Source of the DNA: Stenotrophomonas koreensis
GTDB lineage: Bacteria > Pseudomonadota > Gammaproteobacteria > Xanthomonadales > Xanthomonadaceae
Length of the DNA stretch: 64,000 nt
Reading direction: 5' to 3'
Assembly (NCBI RefSeq): GCF_001431525.1
Contig: NZ_LDJH01000008.1
Coordinates: 1-64,000, forward strand
Position 1 is the stretch's first letter, and every line of letters begins with the position of its first letter. The position numbers were made by a program, and so were the translations under genes. Positions 1-6,917 of the stretch are shown in pieces. The notes under the pieces are model-generated. The model was not told the origin of the DNA and did no database searches. It worked only from the letters and a program-made list of their open reading frames with translations.

Positions 1-43
1 ATGCCATCGCGTTCGTGGCCCCCGGCCACGAACGCGATGGCAT
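1..43. repeat. Perfect 20-bp inverted repeat with 3-nt spacer at the window edge
   Basis: Bases 1-20 are the exact reverse complement of bases 24-43, separated by CCC. The repeat lies inside the acylase coding frame. It could be a true hairpin in the gene or a fold-back artefact if base 1 is also a contig end; the window alone cannot tell these apart. Confidence 0.8.
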
Positions 44-185
44 CGTGCACATGCCCGGCGGCCAGAGTGGGCACCCGCTGTCGCCGTTCTGGGGCGCAGG
101 CCATGATGACTGGGTCGCCGGCCGCCCCACCCCGTTCCTGCCCGGGCCGGCCCTGTACACACTGACCCTTGCCCCGCCCGGCTGA
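1..185 (+). CDS. Penicillin acylase family protein, C-terminal end (partial)
   Basis: The reading frame is open from base 3 to the TGA at 183-185 and encodes about 60 residues. It contains the HMPGGQSGHPLSPF stretch, then GAGHDDW and TPFLPGP, which are typical of the end of the beta chain of penicillin/acyl-homoserine lactone acylases (Ntn hydrolases). These are normally periplasmic and cleave amide-linked acyl groups. The catalytic Ser and signal peptide lie outside the window, so substrate cannot be judged. The first 43 bases form a perfect inverted repeat, so the first residues should be treated with caution. Confidence 0.7.
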   Translation, partial: AIAFVAPGHERDGIVHMPGGQSGHPLSPFWGAGHDDWVAGRPTPFLPGPALYTLTLAPPG

Positions 186-348
186 GCCTGGTCACGCCGG
201 GCAGCCGCTGGTCCGCAGGTTGCCGGCAGCAGCACCGGCAAGCACACGCGCAGACGCGCGGAACAGTGCATTGCACCGCCATCACCCACAGGATCGTGGC
301 CCTGTGCAACGCTTTGCCGGCCATCCCCACTGATTTCAGGATGCCCTG

Positions 349-1467
349 ATGACTTCGTTGTTTACCCCCTACTCGATGGCCGGCACCCCGCTGGCCAACC
401 GCATCGTGATGGCGCCGATGACGCGCTCACGCAACCCGGACTGCATCGCCAACGCGCTCACCGCGCAGTACTACGCCCAGCGCGCCAGTGCCGGCCTGAT
501 CGTTACCGAAGGCACCCCGGTCACTCCGTCCGGCCAGGGTTATGTCGGCGTGCCGGGGATCTGGTCGCAGGCCCAGGTCGCCGGCTGGAAGCTGGTCACC
601 GATGCCGTGCACGCCGCCGGTGGGCGCATCTTCGCCCAGCTCTGGCATGTGGGCCGGATGTCGCACTCCTCGCTGCAGCCCGATGGCGGCGCCCCGCTCA
701 GCGCCAGCGCGGTGCCGGTGGCCGACAGTCCCTACAGCCAGTGCTTCATCAACCTGCCCGATGGCAGCGCCGGCCGCGCCGCACCCACCCCGCCGCGGGC
801 ACTGGAAACGGCCGAGGTCGAGCAGCTGGTGCAGGCCTTCGCCGACGCGGCAGCCAATGCCATCGCCGCCGGCTTTGACGGGGTGGAGATCCACGCCGCC
901 AATGGCTACCTGTTCGAGCAGTTCCTCAACCCCAACGTCAACCAGCGCAGCGACCGCTACGGCGGCAGCCGCGAAAACCGTGCCCGCTTCACGCTGGAGG
1001 TGGTCGATGCGGCCATCGCCCGGATCGGTGCCGACAAGGTCGGCATCCGCCTGGCGCCCAACGGTTTCGTCTTCGACATGCGCCCCTACGAGGACAACGA
1101 GGCGACCTACCTGTACCTGGCCGGAGAGCTCGGTGCGCGCAACATCGCCTACCTGCACCTGTCCGACAACGGCACCGCCGACGGCCAACCGCATGCGATC
1201 GACGAGGCGCTGCTGGCAAAATTCCGCGCCACCTTCAGCCCGACCCTGATCCTGGCCGGAAAGATGACCGGCGAGCGCGCACAGCGCCTGGTCGATGCCG
1301 GACTGATCGACCTGGCCGGCTTCGGCCAGCCATTCATCAGCAACCCGGACCTGGTGCGCCGCCTGCGCGAGGGTCTGGCGCTGACCGAACCGGACCGTGA
1401 TACGTATTACGGTGGCGATGCACACGGGTATACCGACTACCCGCTGGCGGACGGCTCGCCGGCCTGA
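349..1467 (+). CDS. Old Yellow Enzyme family alkene reductase (NemA-like)
   Basis: A 372-residue FMN-dependent flavoprotein of the N-ethylmaleimide reductase / xenobiotic reductase group, which reduces activated C=C bonds with NAD(P)H. The TIM barrel signature is visible: MAPMTRSR near the N-terminus with Thr25, the FAQLWHVGR strand around residue 100, and the substrate-binding pair His182/Asn185 followed by Tyr187. The RYGGSREN segment (about 203-210) is also typical. Length fits the family. It has no signal peptide, so it is cytoplasmic. A modest CAGGA ribosome-binding site lies 8 nt before the ATG. It appears to be a single-gene unit ending in a bidirectional terminator shared with asnB. 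The physiological substrate cannot be inferred. Confidence 0.93.
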   Translation: MTSLFTPYSMAGTPLANRIVMAPMTRSRNPDCIANALTAQYYAQRASAGLIVTEGTPVTPSGQGYVGVPGIWSQAQVAGWKLVTDAVHAAGGRIFAQLWHVGRMSHSSLQPDGGAPLSASAVPVADSPYSQCFINLPDGSAGRAAPTPPRALETAEVEQLVQAFADAAANAIAAGFDGVEIHAANGYLFEQFLNPNVNQRSDRYGGSRENRARFTLEVVDAAIARIGADKVGIRLAPNGFVFDMRPYEDNEATYLYLAGELGARNIAYLHLSDNGTADGQPHAIDEALLAKFRATFSPTLILAGKMTGERAQRLVDAGLIDLAGFGQPFISNPDLVRRLREGLALTEPDRDTYYGGDAHGYTDYPLADGSPA

Positions 1468-1489
1468 GGGCCGCAGCAGCGTGCAACAA

Positions 1490-1524
1490 GACACCGGGCC
1501 GCGTGATGCGGCCCGGTGTCGTTT
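1490..1524. terminator. Bidirectional terminator between the OYE gene and asnB
   Basis: A perfect 13-bp GC-rich stem (1490-1502 with 1508-1520) closes a 5-nt loop. GTTT follows on the plus strand and TTGTT on the minus strand. It sits between two convergent genes. Confidence 0.8.
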
Positions 1525-1546
1525 CAGCCCACGGCAGGGCGTGGCA

Positions 1547-3244
1547 TCAGATCTTCGCCACCGCCTGGTCATGCACGCCAGCCACGGCGCGCCCCGACGG
1601 GTCGGCCATCGCGGCAAAGCTGGCATCCCAGGCCAGTGCGGCCGGAGTCGAGCAGGCAATCGACTTGCCACCGGGCACGGTTTCGGCCGCGGCCGGGGTC
1701 GGGAAGAACTGCTCGAACAGGCTGCGGTAGTAATAGGCTTCCTTGGTCTGCGGCGGGTTGACGCCGAAACGCTTGTCGGCGGCGGCCAGCTCACGGTCGG
1801 AGACCTGGCTTTCGGCATGCGCCTTCAGTCCGTCGATCCAGCCATAGCCGACGCCATCGGAGAACTGCTCCTTCTGCCGCCACAGGATCTCATCGGGCAG
1901 ATAGCCTTCGAATGCCGCACGCAGGATGCCCTTCTCCATCCGCTGCACTCCGCCACTGGCCTTGTCGACCATCTTGTACCTGGCATCAAACGCCATGGCC
2001 ACGTCCATGAACTCACGGTCCAAAAACGGCACCCGCGGCTCCACGCCCCAGGCCATCATCGACTTGTTGGCGCGCAGGCAATCGTAGTTGTGCAGGGCAT
2101 CGAGCTTGCGGATCAGCTCCTCGTGGAACTGGCGCGCGTCCGGTGCCTTGTGGAAGTACAGGTAGCCGCCAAAGATCTCATCGCTGCCTTCGCCGGAGAG
2201 CACCATCTTCACCCCCATCGCCTTGATTCGGCGGGCCAGCAGGAACATCGGCGTGGAGGCGCGGATCGAGGTGACGTCATAGCTTTCGATGTGGCGGATC
2301 ACTTCGGGCAGCGCGTCCAGGCCTTCTTCGAAGGTGTATTCAAAGCCGTGGTGGACGGTGCCCAGGTAATCGGCCGCCACCTGGGCAGCGGCCAGGTCCG
2401 GTGAACCTTTAAGGCCGATGGCAAAGCTGTGCAGGCGCGGCCACCAGGCCTCGCTCTGGTCGCCATCCTCGATGCGGTGGCGGGCATAGCGTGCGGCTAC
2501 CGCTGCCACCAGCGAGGAATCCAGCCCGCCGGACAGCAGCACGCCATAAGGCACGTCGGTCATCAGCTGGCGGTGCACGGCCGCCTCGAAGGCCTCGCGC
2601 AGCTTGGTGGTATCGGCCGCAACCCTCTCCACGGCGGCGTAATCGCGCCAGGGGCGGTTGTAGTACTTGGTCAGCAGGCCGGTGGCACTGTCATACCAAT
2701 GGCCGGGCGGGAACTGGGCCACATCGGCACAGGTATCCACCAGCGATTTCATTTCCGAAGCCACCCGCAGGCGGCCCTGGCTGTCATGGCCCCAGTACAG
2801 CGGCACCACCCCGATCGGATCGCGCGCGATCAGCACGCGGCCACGGGCCTTGTCCCACAGGGCAAAGGCAAAGATACCGTTGAGGCGGTTGAGGAAGCTG
2901 CCCGGCTCGTCTTCGCGGTACAGCGCGTTGATCACCTCGCAGTCCGAAGCGGTCTGGAAGGCATACGGTTGGCGAAGCTGGCCCTTGAGCGTGACGTGAT
3001 TGTAGATCTCCCCGTTCACCGCCAGTGCCAGCTGGCCATCCTCGGACAGCAGCGGCTGGCTGCCGCCGGCCGGGTCGACGATGGCCAGGCGCTCGTGCAC
3101 CAGGATCGCACCGTCATCGACATACACGCCGCTCCAGTCCGGCCCGCGGTGGCGCTGGCGCTGGGAATGCTCAAGGGACTGGCGGCGCAACGCGGCCAGG
3201 TCGTCACCGGGTTGCAGGCCGAAGATGCCGAAGATCGAACACAT
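1547..3244 (-). CDS. asnB: Asparagine synthase B, glutamine-hydrolysing
   Basis: A 565-residue enzyme making L-asparagine from aspartate, glutamine and ATP. The N-terminal Ntn glutaminase domain starts MCSIFGIF, leaving Cys2 as the nucleophile after Met removal, with RHRGPD (31-36) and NGEIYNH (77-83) lining the glutamine site. The synthetase domain carries the PP-loop SGGLDSS at 238-244 and a SGEGSDE motif further on. A GGAG ribosome-binding site precedes the ATG. It is preceded by a 33-codon Asn-rich leader ORF and an intrinsic terminator, which implies attenuation by charged tRNA-Asn. The length is within the family range. Confidence 0.96.
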   Translation of the reverse strand: MCSIFGIFGLQPGDDLAALRRQSLEHSQRQRHRGPDWSGVYVDDGAILVHERLAIVDPAGGSQPLLSEDGQLALAVNGEIYNHVTLKGQLRQPYAFQTASDCEVINALYREDEPGSFLNRLNGIFAFALWDKARGRVLIARDPIGVVPLYWGHDSQGRLRVASEMKSLVDTCADVAQFPPGHWYDSATGLLTKYYNRPWRDYAAVERVAADTTKLREAFEAAVHRQLMTDVPYGVLLSGGLDSSLVAAVAARYARHRIEDGDQSEAWWPRLHSFAIGLKGSPDLAAAQVAADYLGTVHHGFEYTFEEGLDALPEVIRHIESYDVTSIRASTPMFLLARRIKAMGVKMVLSGEGSDEIFGGYLYFHKAPDARQFHEELIRKLDALHNYDCLRANKSMMAWGVEPRVPFLDREFMDVAMAFDARYKMVDKASGGVQRMEKGILRAAFEGYLPDEILWRQKEQFSDGVGYGWIDGLKAHAESQVSDRELAAADKRFGVNPPQTKEAYYYRSLFEQFFPTPAAAETVPGGKSIACSTPAALAWDASFAAMADPSGRAVAGVHDQAVAKI

Positions 3245-3343
3245 GGGTGGTACTCCAAAACGTGGGGGAAGACGAAGGCTTTACGGAAGTACGGCGGTGT
3301 TGCGATGGAGCGTGTGGCGGTGCTGCTGGCTTGCGCTGCGCCC

Positions 3344-3380
3344 AACAAAAAACCCGCATCGGGCGATGCGGGTTTTGTTG
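3344..3380 (-). terminator. Intrinsic terminator in the asnB leader (attenuator)
   Basis: Read on the minus strand, the arms CCCGCATC (3372-3365) and GATGCGGG (3360-3353) form the core of a stem that extends through flanking A/T pairs, with a tight GCCC loop. The 3' arm runs into TTTTTT. It lies between the Asn-rich leader ORF and asnB, about 100 nt before the asnB ATG, where an attenuator terminator should be. Confidence 0.9.
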
Positions 3381-3430
3381 ATCTGGCTCGGTGCCTCAAG
3401 CCAGTGCGCGGGCCCGCATCCTGCCCACGC
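3365..3430 (-). promoter_or_regulatory. Protector and antiterminator segments of the asnB attenuator
   Basis: On the minus strand GCGTGGGC (3430-3423) can pair with GCCCGCGC (3413-3406) through eight pairs, one a G-U, around a 9-nt loop; this is the protector. That loop and 3' arm contain GATGCGGG (3420-3413), identical to the 3' arm of the terminator and perfectly complementary to its 5' arm CCCGCATC (3372-3365). The two structures are mutually exclusive: antiterminator when the protector is blocked, terminator otherwise. The pairing is read by eye and no folding energies were computed. Confidence 0.7.
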
Positions 3431-3497
3431 GATCGTTCCCAATCGCATTGTTGCGATTGTTCGGATTGGCCACGTTGGCGTTGAGGACGGCGTGCAT
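3396..3497 (-). CDS. Asn-rich leader peptide of asnB (attenuation control)
   Basis: A 33-codon ORF upstream of asnB reads M-H-A-V-L-N-A-N-V-A-N-P-N-N-R, then N-N-A-I-G-N-D, and ends in an Arg/Ala-rich stretch before TGA. Eight of 33 residues are Asn (positions 6, 8, 11, 13, 14, 16, 17 and 21). The ORF is followed at once by an intrinsic terminator and then asnB, the layout of his, leu or trp leader peptides. No in-frame start lies upstream, because a TAG falls four codons before the ATG. A -10-like TAGTGT lies 6 nt before the ATG, so the transcript may be leaderless. The peptide itself probably has no function; its translation would sense charged tRNA-Asn. I know of no symbol for it. Confidence 0.85.
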   Translation of the reverse strand: MHAVLNANVANPNNRNNAIGNDRVGRMRARALA

Positions 3498-3503
3498 GGG
3501 ACG

Positions 3504-3533
3504 ACACTAACCCGGCAGATCAGGGGGTTGCAA
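3504..3533 (-). promoter_or_regulatory. Candidate promoter of the asnB leader transcript
   Basis: On the minus strand, TTGCAA (3533-3528) is followed after 18 bp by TAGTGT (3509-3504). The leader ATG begins only 6 nt later, which would make the mRNA start at or next to the start codon. Confidence 0.5.
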
Positions 3534-3714
3534 CGGTTTCATTGGCAACCTGCTGTTGCCAACCTCAAAAATTTGCTCGCAGCAGGAGACCGAGGAAGGC
3601 GGCGACCTCCGTACGCAATATGTAACCAATCAGGCAATCGGTGAACACCATCATACAAACTCAATTGATTACAGTTTAGCTTCTGATTCTGGCATGCAGT
3701 ACAGGAGACCCGGT

Positions 3715-4176
3715 ATGCACGAACTCACTCTCGGTGCGACAAACCAACAACGTCATTGGCGCACCAGAACGGCAGCAGCTGCCTGTTTAGCCTTTTCAGC
3801 AACAGCAATCGGAGCATGTTCCATGACGCAGTCCGCATCAAAAATGCCTATGGCCAGCGCATCCATTTCCACACCTGCCGACCTATCGAACGCAAGAATT
3901 TTTGACTGCGCCGAAGCCGCTGTGAGCGATCTGTCGCAGACAAGCAGCTCCTGGCCCAAGATCACCCTGAGGGACGAAAGCAAAGGGGTGCTGGAATCGG
4001 GGGACTATCCTGCCGACGACAAGACGGGATTCCGCATGCGGCTTGAACGTATCAACGCCGGCACTGGCATTCGAGTTCATCTCAAAGGCGCGGGGGCCTA
4101 TTACGTGGACCTTGGGGTGCAGAAGGCCATCGACGACCTGACGCGTAAAGTCGATGAATGCATCAAAGCAGACTGA
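3715..4176 (+). CDS. Lipoprotein, probable immunity protein (X-Tfi) of the adjacent effector
   Basis: A 153-residue protein whose start is chosen at 3715 because AGGAG lies 7 nt upstream; longer in-frame starts lack one. The N-terminus has basic residues, a hydrophobic run and the lipobox I-G-A-C with Cys35, so it should be a lipid-anchored periplasmic protein. The mature part holds two further Cys and shows no domain I recognise. It lies 32 bp before a probable type IV secretion effector. In Xanthomonadales, effector genes of the bacteria-killing T4SS are commonly preceded by a lipoprotein gene that protects the producer, so immunity is the inferred role. Base composition is less GC-rich than in flanking genes. 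Confidence 0.6.
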   Translation: MHELTLGATNQQRHWRTRTAAAACLAFSATAIGACSMTQSASKMPMASASISTPADLSNARIFDCAEAAVSDLSQTSSSWPKITLRDESKGVLESGDYPADDKTGFRMRLERINAGTGIRVHLKGAGAYYVDLGVQKAIDDLTRKVDECIKAD

Positions 4177-4208
4177 ATACTGCCCCCTCCCGGAGATGAG
4201 ATATCAAG

Positions 4209-5213
4209 ATGGACACCTATTCCATTGAAGCGAGATCGCTGGGCGTTGCTGGCATTGCGGGACACAACTATTGGGTACTACGCGACCACCATGGGAAGGC
4301 GCTGGCCGAGCTGCATGGATTGGCTACTGACAGGGACTCCGGAACTGCCATCCCCATCGGATCCGATGAGTCCAGGCATTCACTACGAGCGTGGCACTAC
4401 GCACATGATGCGGAATATGCCGCAAGCATAGGCGCCAAGGTAGATACGACCACATACATTGCACAGGACCAGCCAGCGCGCACCGTCGCCACCGGCACCA
4501 AGGATGAAGTACTGGGCCGCTGGAATGCCGCCGCCCATGCCGTGCAAGAACTCAACGCGTTGGATCTGAACTATCCCAATTACGGCTTCAAGGTGTTTGC
4601 TGAGACCATCAATAGCAACTCCGCCTATCGCACTTTCGGCGAATTGATGGATGTGCCGGTTCATGACTTCCCTGGCAGGGTGGAGCCCGGCATCGAAAAC
4701 AGGATGCTCAGCCCGGAGCGGATAGAAAAACTGAAATACACCGCGCCGGAACAGCCTACCAAAATTGCCGCACACCAACCGAGCAACAACGACTCGCCAT
4801 CAGTGGACGCAAGGCTGTTTGCAAACGATCCAGCACATGCCAACCATGCCACCTACAAGAAGATTCACGACTGGGTAGTAGGCACCGGTAATTGGTCGGA
4901 GTCAGAGGCGCGCAACGTCAGTGCGGCGCTATACCGAAAGCAGCTGGACGACCCATCCATCAAGCAGGTAGACCACGTGATGGGAGGAATGGGAAAGGAT
5001 GGTGCGCAGAATGTTTTTGCTGCGTATAGCCCAACAGGAACCGATGGGTGCATATTCCGTACCCACATTGATGGCCGCATTGCCGCAACACAATCTGCCG
5101 ATGAAAACCTTGAGCACGCCGAACTTGCGCGCCAGTGCAAAGTTCAACAGACAGCAGATAACCTGACGCAGCTGCAAGCACATGAAACCCGCATGACAAT
5201 GAGCGCAGGTTGA
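4209..5213 (+). CDS. Probable type IV secretion antibacterial effector with XVIPCD-like C-terminus
   Basis: A 334-residue protein in two parts. Residues 1-180 contain GHNYWVLRD and ELHGLATD (18-41), IAQDQPARTVATG (84-96) and INSNSAYRTFGE (134-145). The His and the NSNS motif recall papain-like or amidase-type toxin folds, but I cannot name the activity. After a linker, residues 215-310 hold VDHV (254-257), QNVFAAY (267-273), THIDGR (285-290) and a polar Gln/Glu-rich end. This spacing resembles the XVIPCD, the tag by which VirD4 recruits effectors in Xanthomonadales. There is no signal peptide, as expected for T4SS cargo. A lipoprotein gene upstream fits an effector/immunity pair. One 60-base line inside (4921-4980) is 58% GC, against 72% in a dapE line (5461-5520). 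Confidence 0.65.
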   Translation: MDTYSIEARSLGVAGIAGHNYWVLRDHHGKALAELHGLATDRDSGTAIPIGSDESRHSLRAWHYAHDAEYAASIGAKVDTTTYIAQDQPARTVATGTKDEVLGRWNAAAHAVQELNALDLNYPNYGFKVFAETINSNSAYRTFGELMDVPVHDFPGRVEPGIENRMLSPERIEKLKYTAPEQPTKIAAHQPSNNDSPSVDARLFANDPAHANHATYKKIHDWVVGTGNWSESEARNVSAALYRKQLDDPSIKQVDHVMGGMGKDGAQNVFAAYSPTGTDGCIFRTHIDGRIAATQSADENLEHAELARQCKVQQTADNLTQLQAHETRMTMSAG

Positions 5214-5225
5214 CGCCCGTGCAGC

Positions 5226-5251
5226 AAAAACCCGGCTTTCGCCGGGTTTTT
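5226..5251. terminator. Bidirectional terminator between the effector gene and dapE
   Basis: An 11-bp stem AAAAACCCGGC / GCCGGGTTTTT with a TTTC loop serves both convergent genes: A-tract on one side, T-tract on the other. Confidence 0.9.
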
Positions 5252-5253
5252 CT

Positions 5254-6381
5254 TCAATCCAACAACCGCGCGATCAACTGCTGGTACAACTCCGGCAACT
5301 TCTCCAAATCCTCCACCCGCACACACTCATCCACCTGGTGGATGGTGGCGTTGACCGGGCCGACCTCGATGCACTGCGCGCCCAGCGGGGCGATGAAGCG
5401 GGCATCGGAGGTGCCGCCGCCGGTGCTTTCCTCCGGCGCCTTGCCGGCAAACTGGCCCAGCACCTGCCGGGCAACCGAACGCAGGCGGCCTTCCGGGGTG
5501 TAGAACGGCTCGCCACTGCGGTGCCATTTGATCGCGTAATCCAGCTTGTGCGCGTCGAAAAGGGTATGGATTTCGGTTTCCAGCTTCTGCGCATTCCACA
5601 GCGGGGTGTAGCGCAGGTTGAACATCACCTCCAGCGTGCCAGGGATGACGTTCGAGGCGCCGGTGCCGGCGTTGATGTTGGACACCTGCAGGCTGGTCGG
5701 CGGGAAGCTTTCAAAACCGTCATCCCAGCGGCGGGCGGTCAGCTCGGCCAGTGCCGGTGCAGCCAGATGGATGGGGTTCTTGGCCTTGTCCGGATAGGCG
5801 ACATGACCCTGCACGCCACGCACGGTGAGCGTGCCGGTGAGCGAGCCGCGGCGGCCCACGCGCAGCAGGTCGCCCAGCACGGCGGTCGATGACGGCTCGC
5901 CGGTAATGCACCAGTCGATGCGCTGGCCACGCTCGGCAAACAGGCGGGCGACATGGCGCACGCCATCAATCGCGTCGCCTTCCTCATCAGAAGTCACCAG
6001 CACGGCCAGAGTGCCGGTGTGGTGCGGATAAGCGGAAACGAACGCTTCGGCGGCAACGACAAAGGCGGCGACGCTGCCCTTCATGTCGGCCGCGCCGCGG
6101 CCGTAGAGCACGCCATCGCGGATTTCCGGGGTGAACGGATCGCTGACCCAATCCTCGCGCGGGCCCGGCGGCACCACGTCGGTATGACCGAGCAGCACCA
6201 GTACCGGTTCGCCCTGGCCATGGGTGGCCCAGAGGTTATCCACCTCGCCCAGGCGCAGGTGTTCGATGGCAAAGCCGGCAGCGGCCAGGCGCGAAGCGAT
6301 CAGCTGCTGGCAGCCGGCGTCATCCGGGGTGATGGACGGGCGGGCAATCAGCTCGCAGGCAAGGTCAAGGACACAGGACAT
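5254..6381 (-). CDS. dapE: Succinyl-diaminopimelate desuccinylase
   Basis: A 375-residue M20 family zinc hydrolase that removes succinate from N-succinyl-L,L-diaminopimelate in lysine and peptidoglycan precursor synthesis. The metal and catalytic residues are present: GHTDVV with His66 and Asp68, GRGAADMKG with Asp99, SDEEGD with the catalytic Glu pair 133/134, and His348 in the C-terminal ATIHQVDE. The GASNVIPG segment of the dimerisation domain is also seen. Length matches the family. It is the last gene of the minus-strand map-glnD-dapD-arsC-dapE series, so two succinylase-pathway enzymes (dapD, dapE) sit close together. Confidence 0.97.
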   Translation of the reverse strand: MSCVLDLACELIARPSITPDDAGCQQLIASRLAAAGFAIEHLRLGEVDNLWATHGQGEPVLVLLGHTDVVPPGPREDWVSDPFTPEIRDGVLYGRGAADMKGSVAAFVVAAEAFVSAYPHHTGTLAVLVTSDEEGDAIDGVRHVARLFAERGQRIDWCITGEPSSTAVLGDLLRVGRRGSLTGTLTVRGVQGHVAYPDKAKNPIHLAAPALAELTARRWDDGFESFPPTSLQVSNINAGTGASNVIPGTLEVMFNLRYTPLWNAQKLETEIHTLFDAHKLDYAIKWHRSGEPFYTPEGRLRSVARQVLGQFAGKAPEESTGGGTSDARFIAPLGAQCIEVGPVNATIHQVDECVRVEDLEKLPELYQQLIARLLD

Positions 6382-6398
6382 GGCATTCCAGGAATTGG

Positions 6399-6425
6399 CT
6401 CATCGCGCGCAGGCGCGCTCCCACA
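6399..6425 (-). repeat. REP-like element, copy 1
   Basis: Read on the minus strand: TGTGGGAGC, then a small hairpin (GCGC CT GCGC), then GCGATGAG. It lies in the 113-bp gap between the ArsC-like gene and dapE. The same GGGAGCG-hairpin-CGA layout recurs at 60826-60850. Beside it is a short array of TTTGCC units (minus strand). Confidence 0.5.
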
Positions 6426-6494
6426 GGGCAAAGGCAAAGGCAAAAGCGGCGGGCTGACTCGCCCCTGCAACAGCAGGAGCAAAGCTGCCGCCGG

Positions 6495-6866
6495 TCAATC
6501 GATGTTGAAGCGCTTCTTGAAGCCGTTGTCGGAAAAGCCCTGGCTGACGACGCCATCGGCAGTGACCACGACCGGGCGCTTGATCAGCTGCGGGTATTCG
6601 CGCAGCAGCAGCTTCCATTCGGCATCGCTGGCGGCGGCCTTGCGGTTGTCGGGCAGCTGGCGCCAGGTGGTGGAGGACTTGTTGACCATCGCGCCCAAAC
6701 CGCCGAGCTGGGCGGCCCATTCCAACAGGGTTTCGGGCGAAGGCTTGTTGTCGCGGTAATCGACGAAGGTGTAGGCCACACCGAAGCGGTCCAGCCACTT
6801 GGTGGCTTTCTTGCAGGTGTCGCAGTTCTTCAGGCCAAAGATCGTGGCGCTCATGGTGGCGGTCAT
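6495..6866 (-). CDS. ArsC/Spx family reductase-like protein (YffB type)
   Basis: A 123-residue thioredoxin-fold protein. GLKNCDTCKKA near the N-terminus gives a CxxC pair, and the YRDNKPS and IKRPVVV segments are typical of the ArsC/Spx/YffB superfamily. Its place between dapD and dapE is usual in Xanthomonadales. Members of this subgroup are not proven arsenate reductases; a glutathione-linked thiol role has been suggested for YffB. The start at 6866 is used, but a Met four codons later (6854) is equally plausible and gives the usual short N-terminus. A terminator-like hairpin separates it from dapD. Confidence 0.85.
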   Translation of the reverse strand: MTATMSATIFGLKNCDTCKKATKWLDRFGVAYTFVDYRDNKPSPETLLEWAAQLGGLGAMVNKSSTTWRQLPDNRKAAASDAEWKLLLREYPQLIKRPVVVTADGVVSQGFSDNGFKKRFNID

Positions 6867-6887
6867 ATGGATTCGCTCAAATGCAAA

Positions 6888-6910
6888 ACGGCCGGGACGG
6901 ACCCGGCCGT
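6888..6910 (-). terminator. Terminator after dapD
   Basis: A 9-bp stem ACGGCCGGG / CCCGGCCGT with a 5-nt loop, followed on the minus strand by TTTTG. It lies 7 bp after the dapD stop codon. Confidence 0.65.
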
Positions 6911-6917
6911 GGGTGGA

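Noticed and set aside
2429-3484. A 351-codon plus-strand frame over the asnB 5' end and leader
   Set aside because: It crosses the attenuator terminator and asnB; the leader and asnB on the minus strand explain the region.
3344-3500. T-box or other riboswitch before asnB
   Set aside because: No T-box specifier or antiterminator bulge sequence (TGGNACC) fits; the Asn-rich ORF with a terminator explains the region better.
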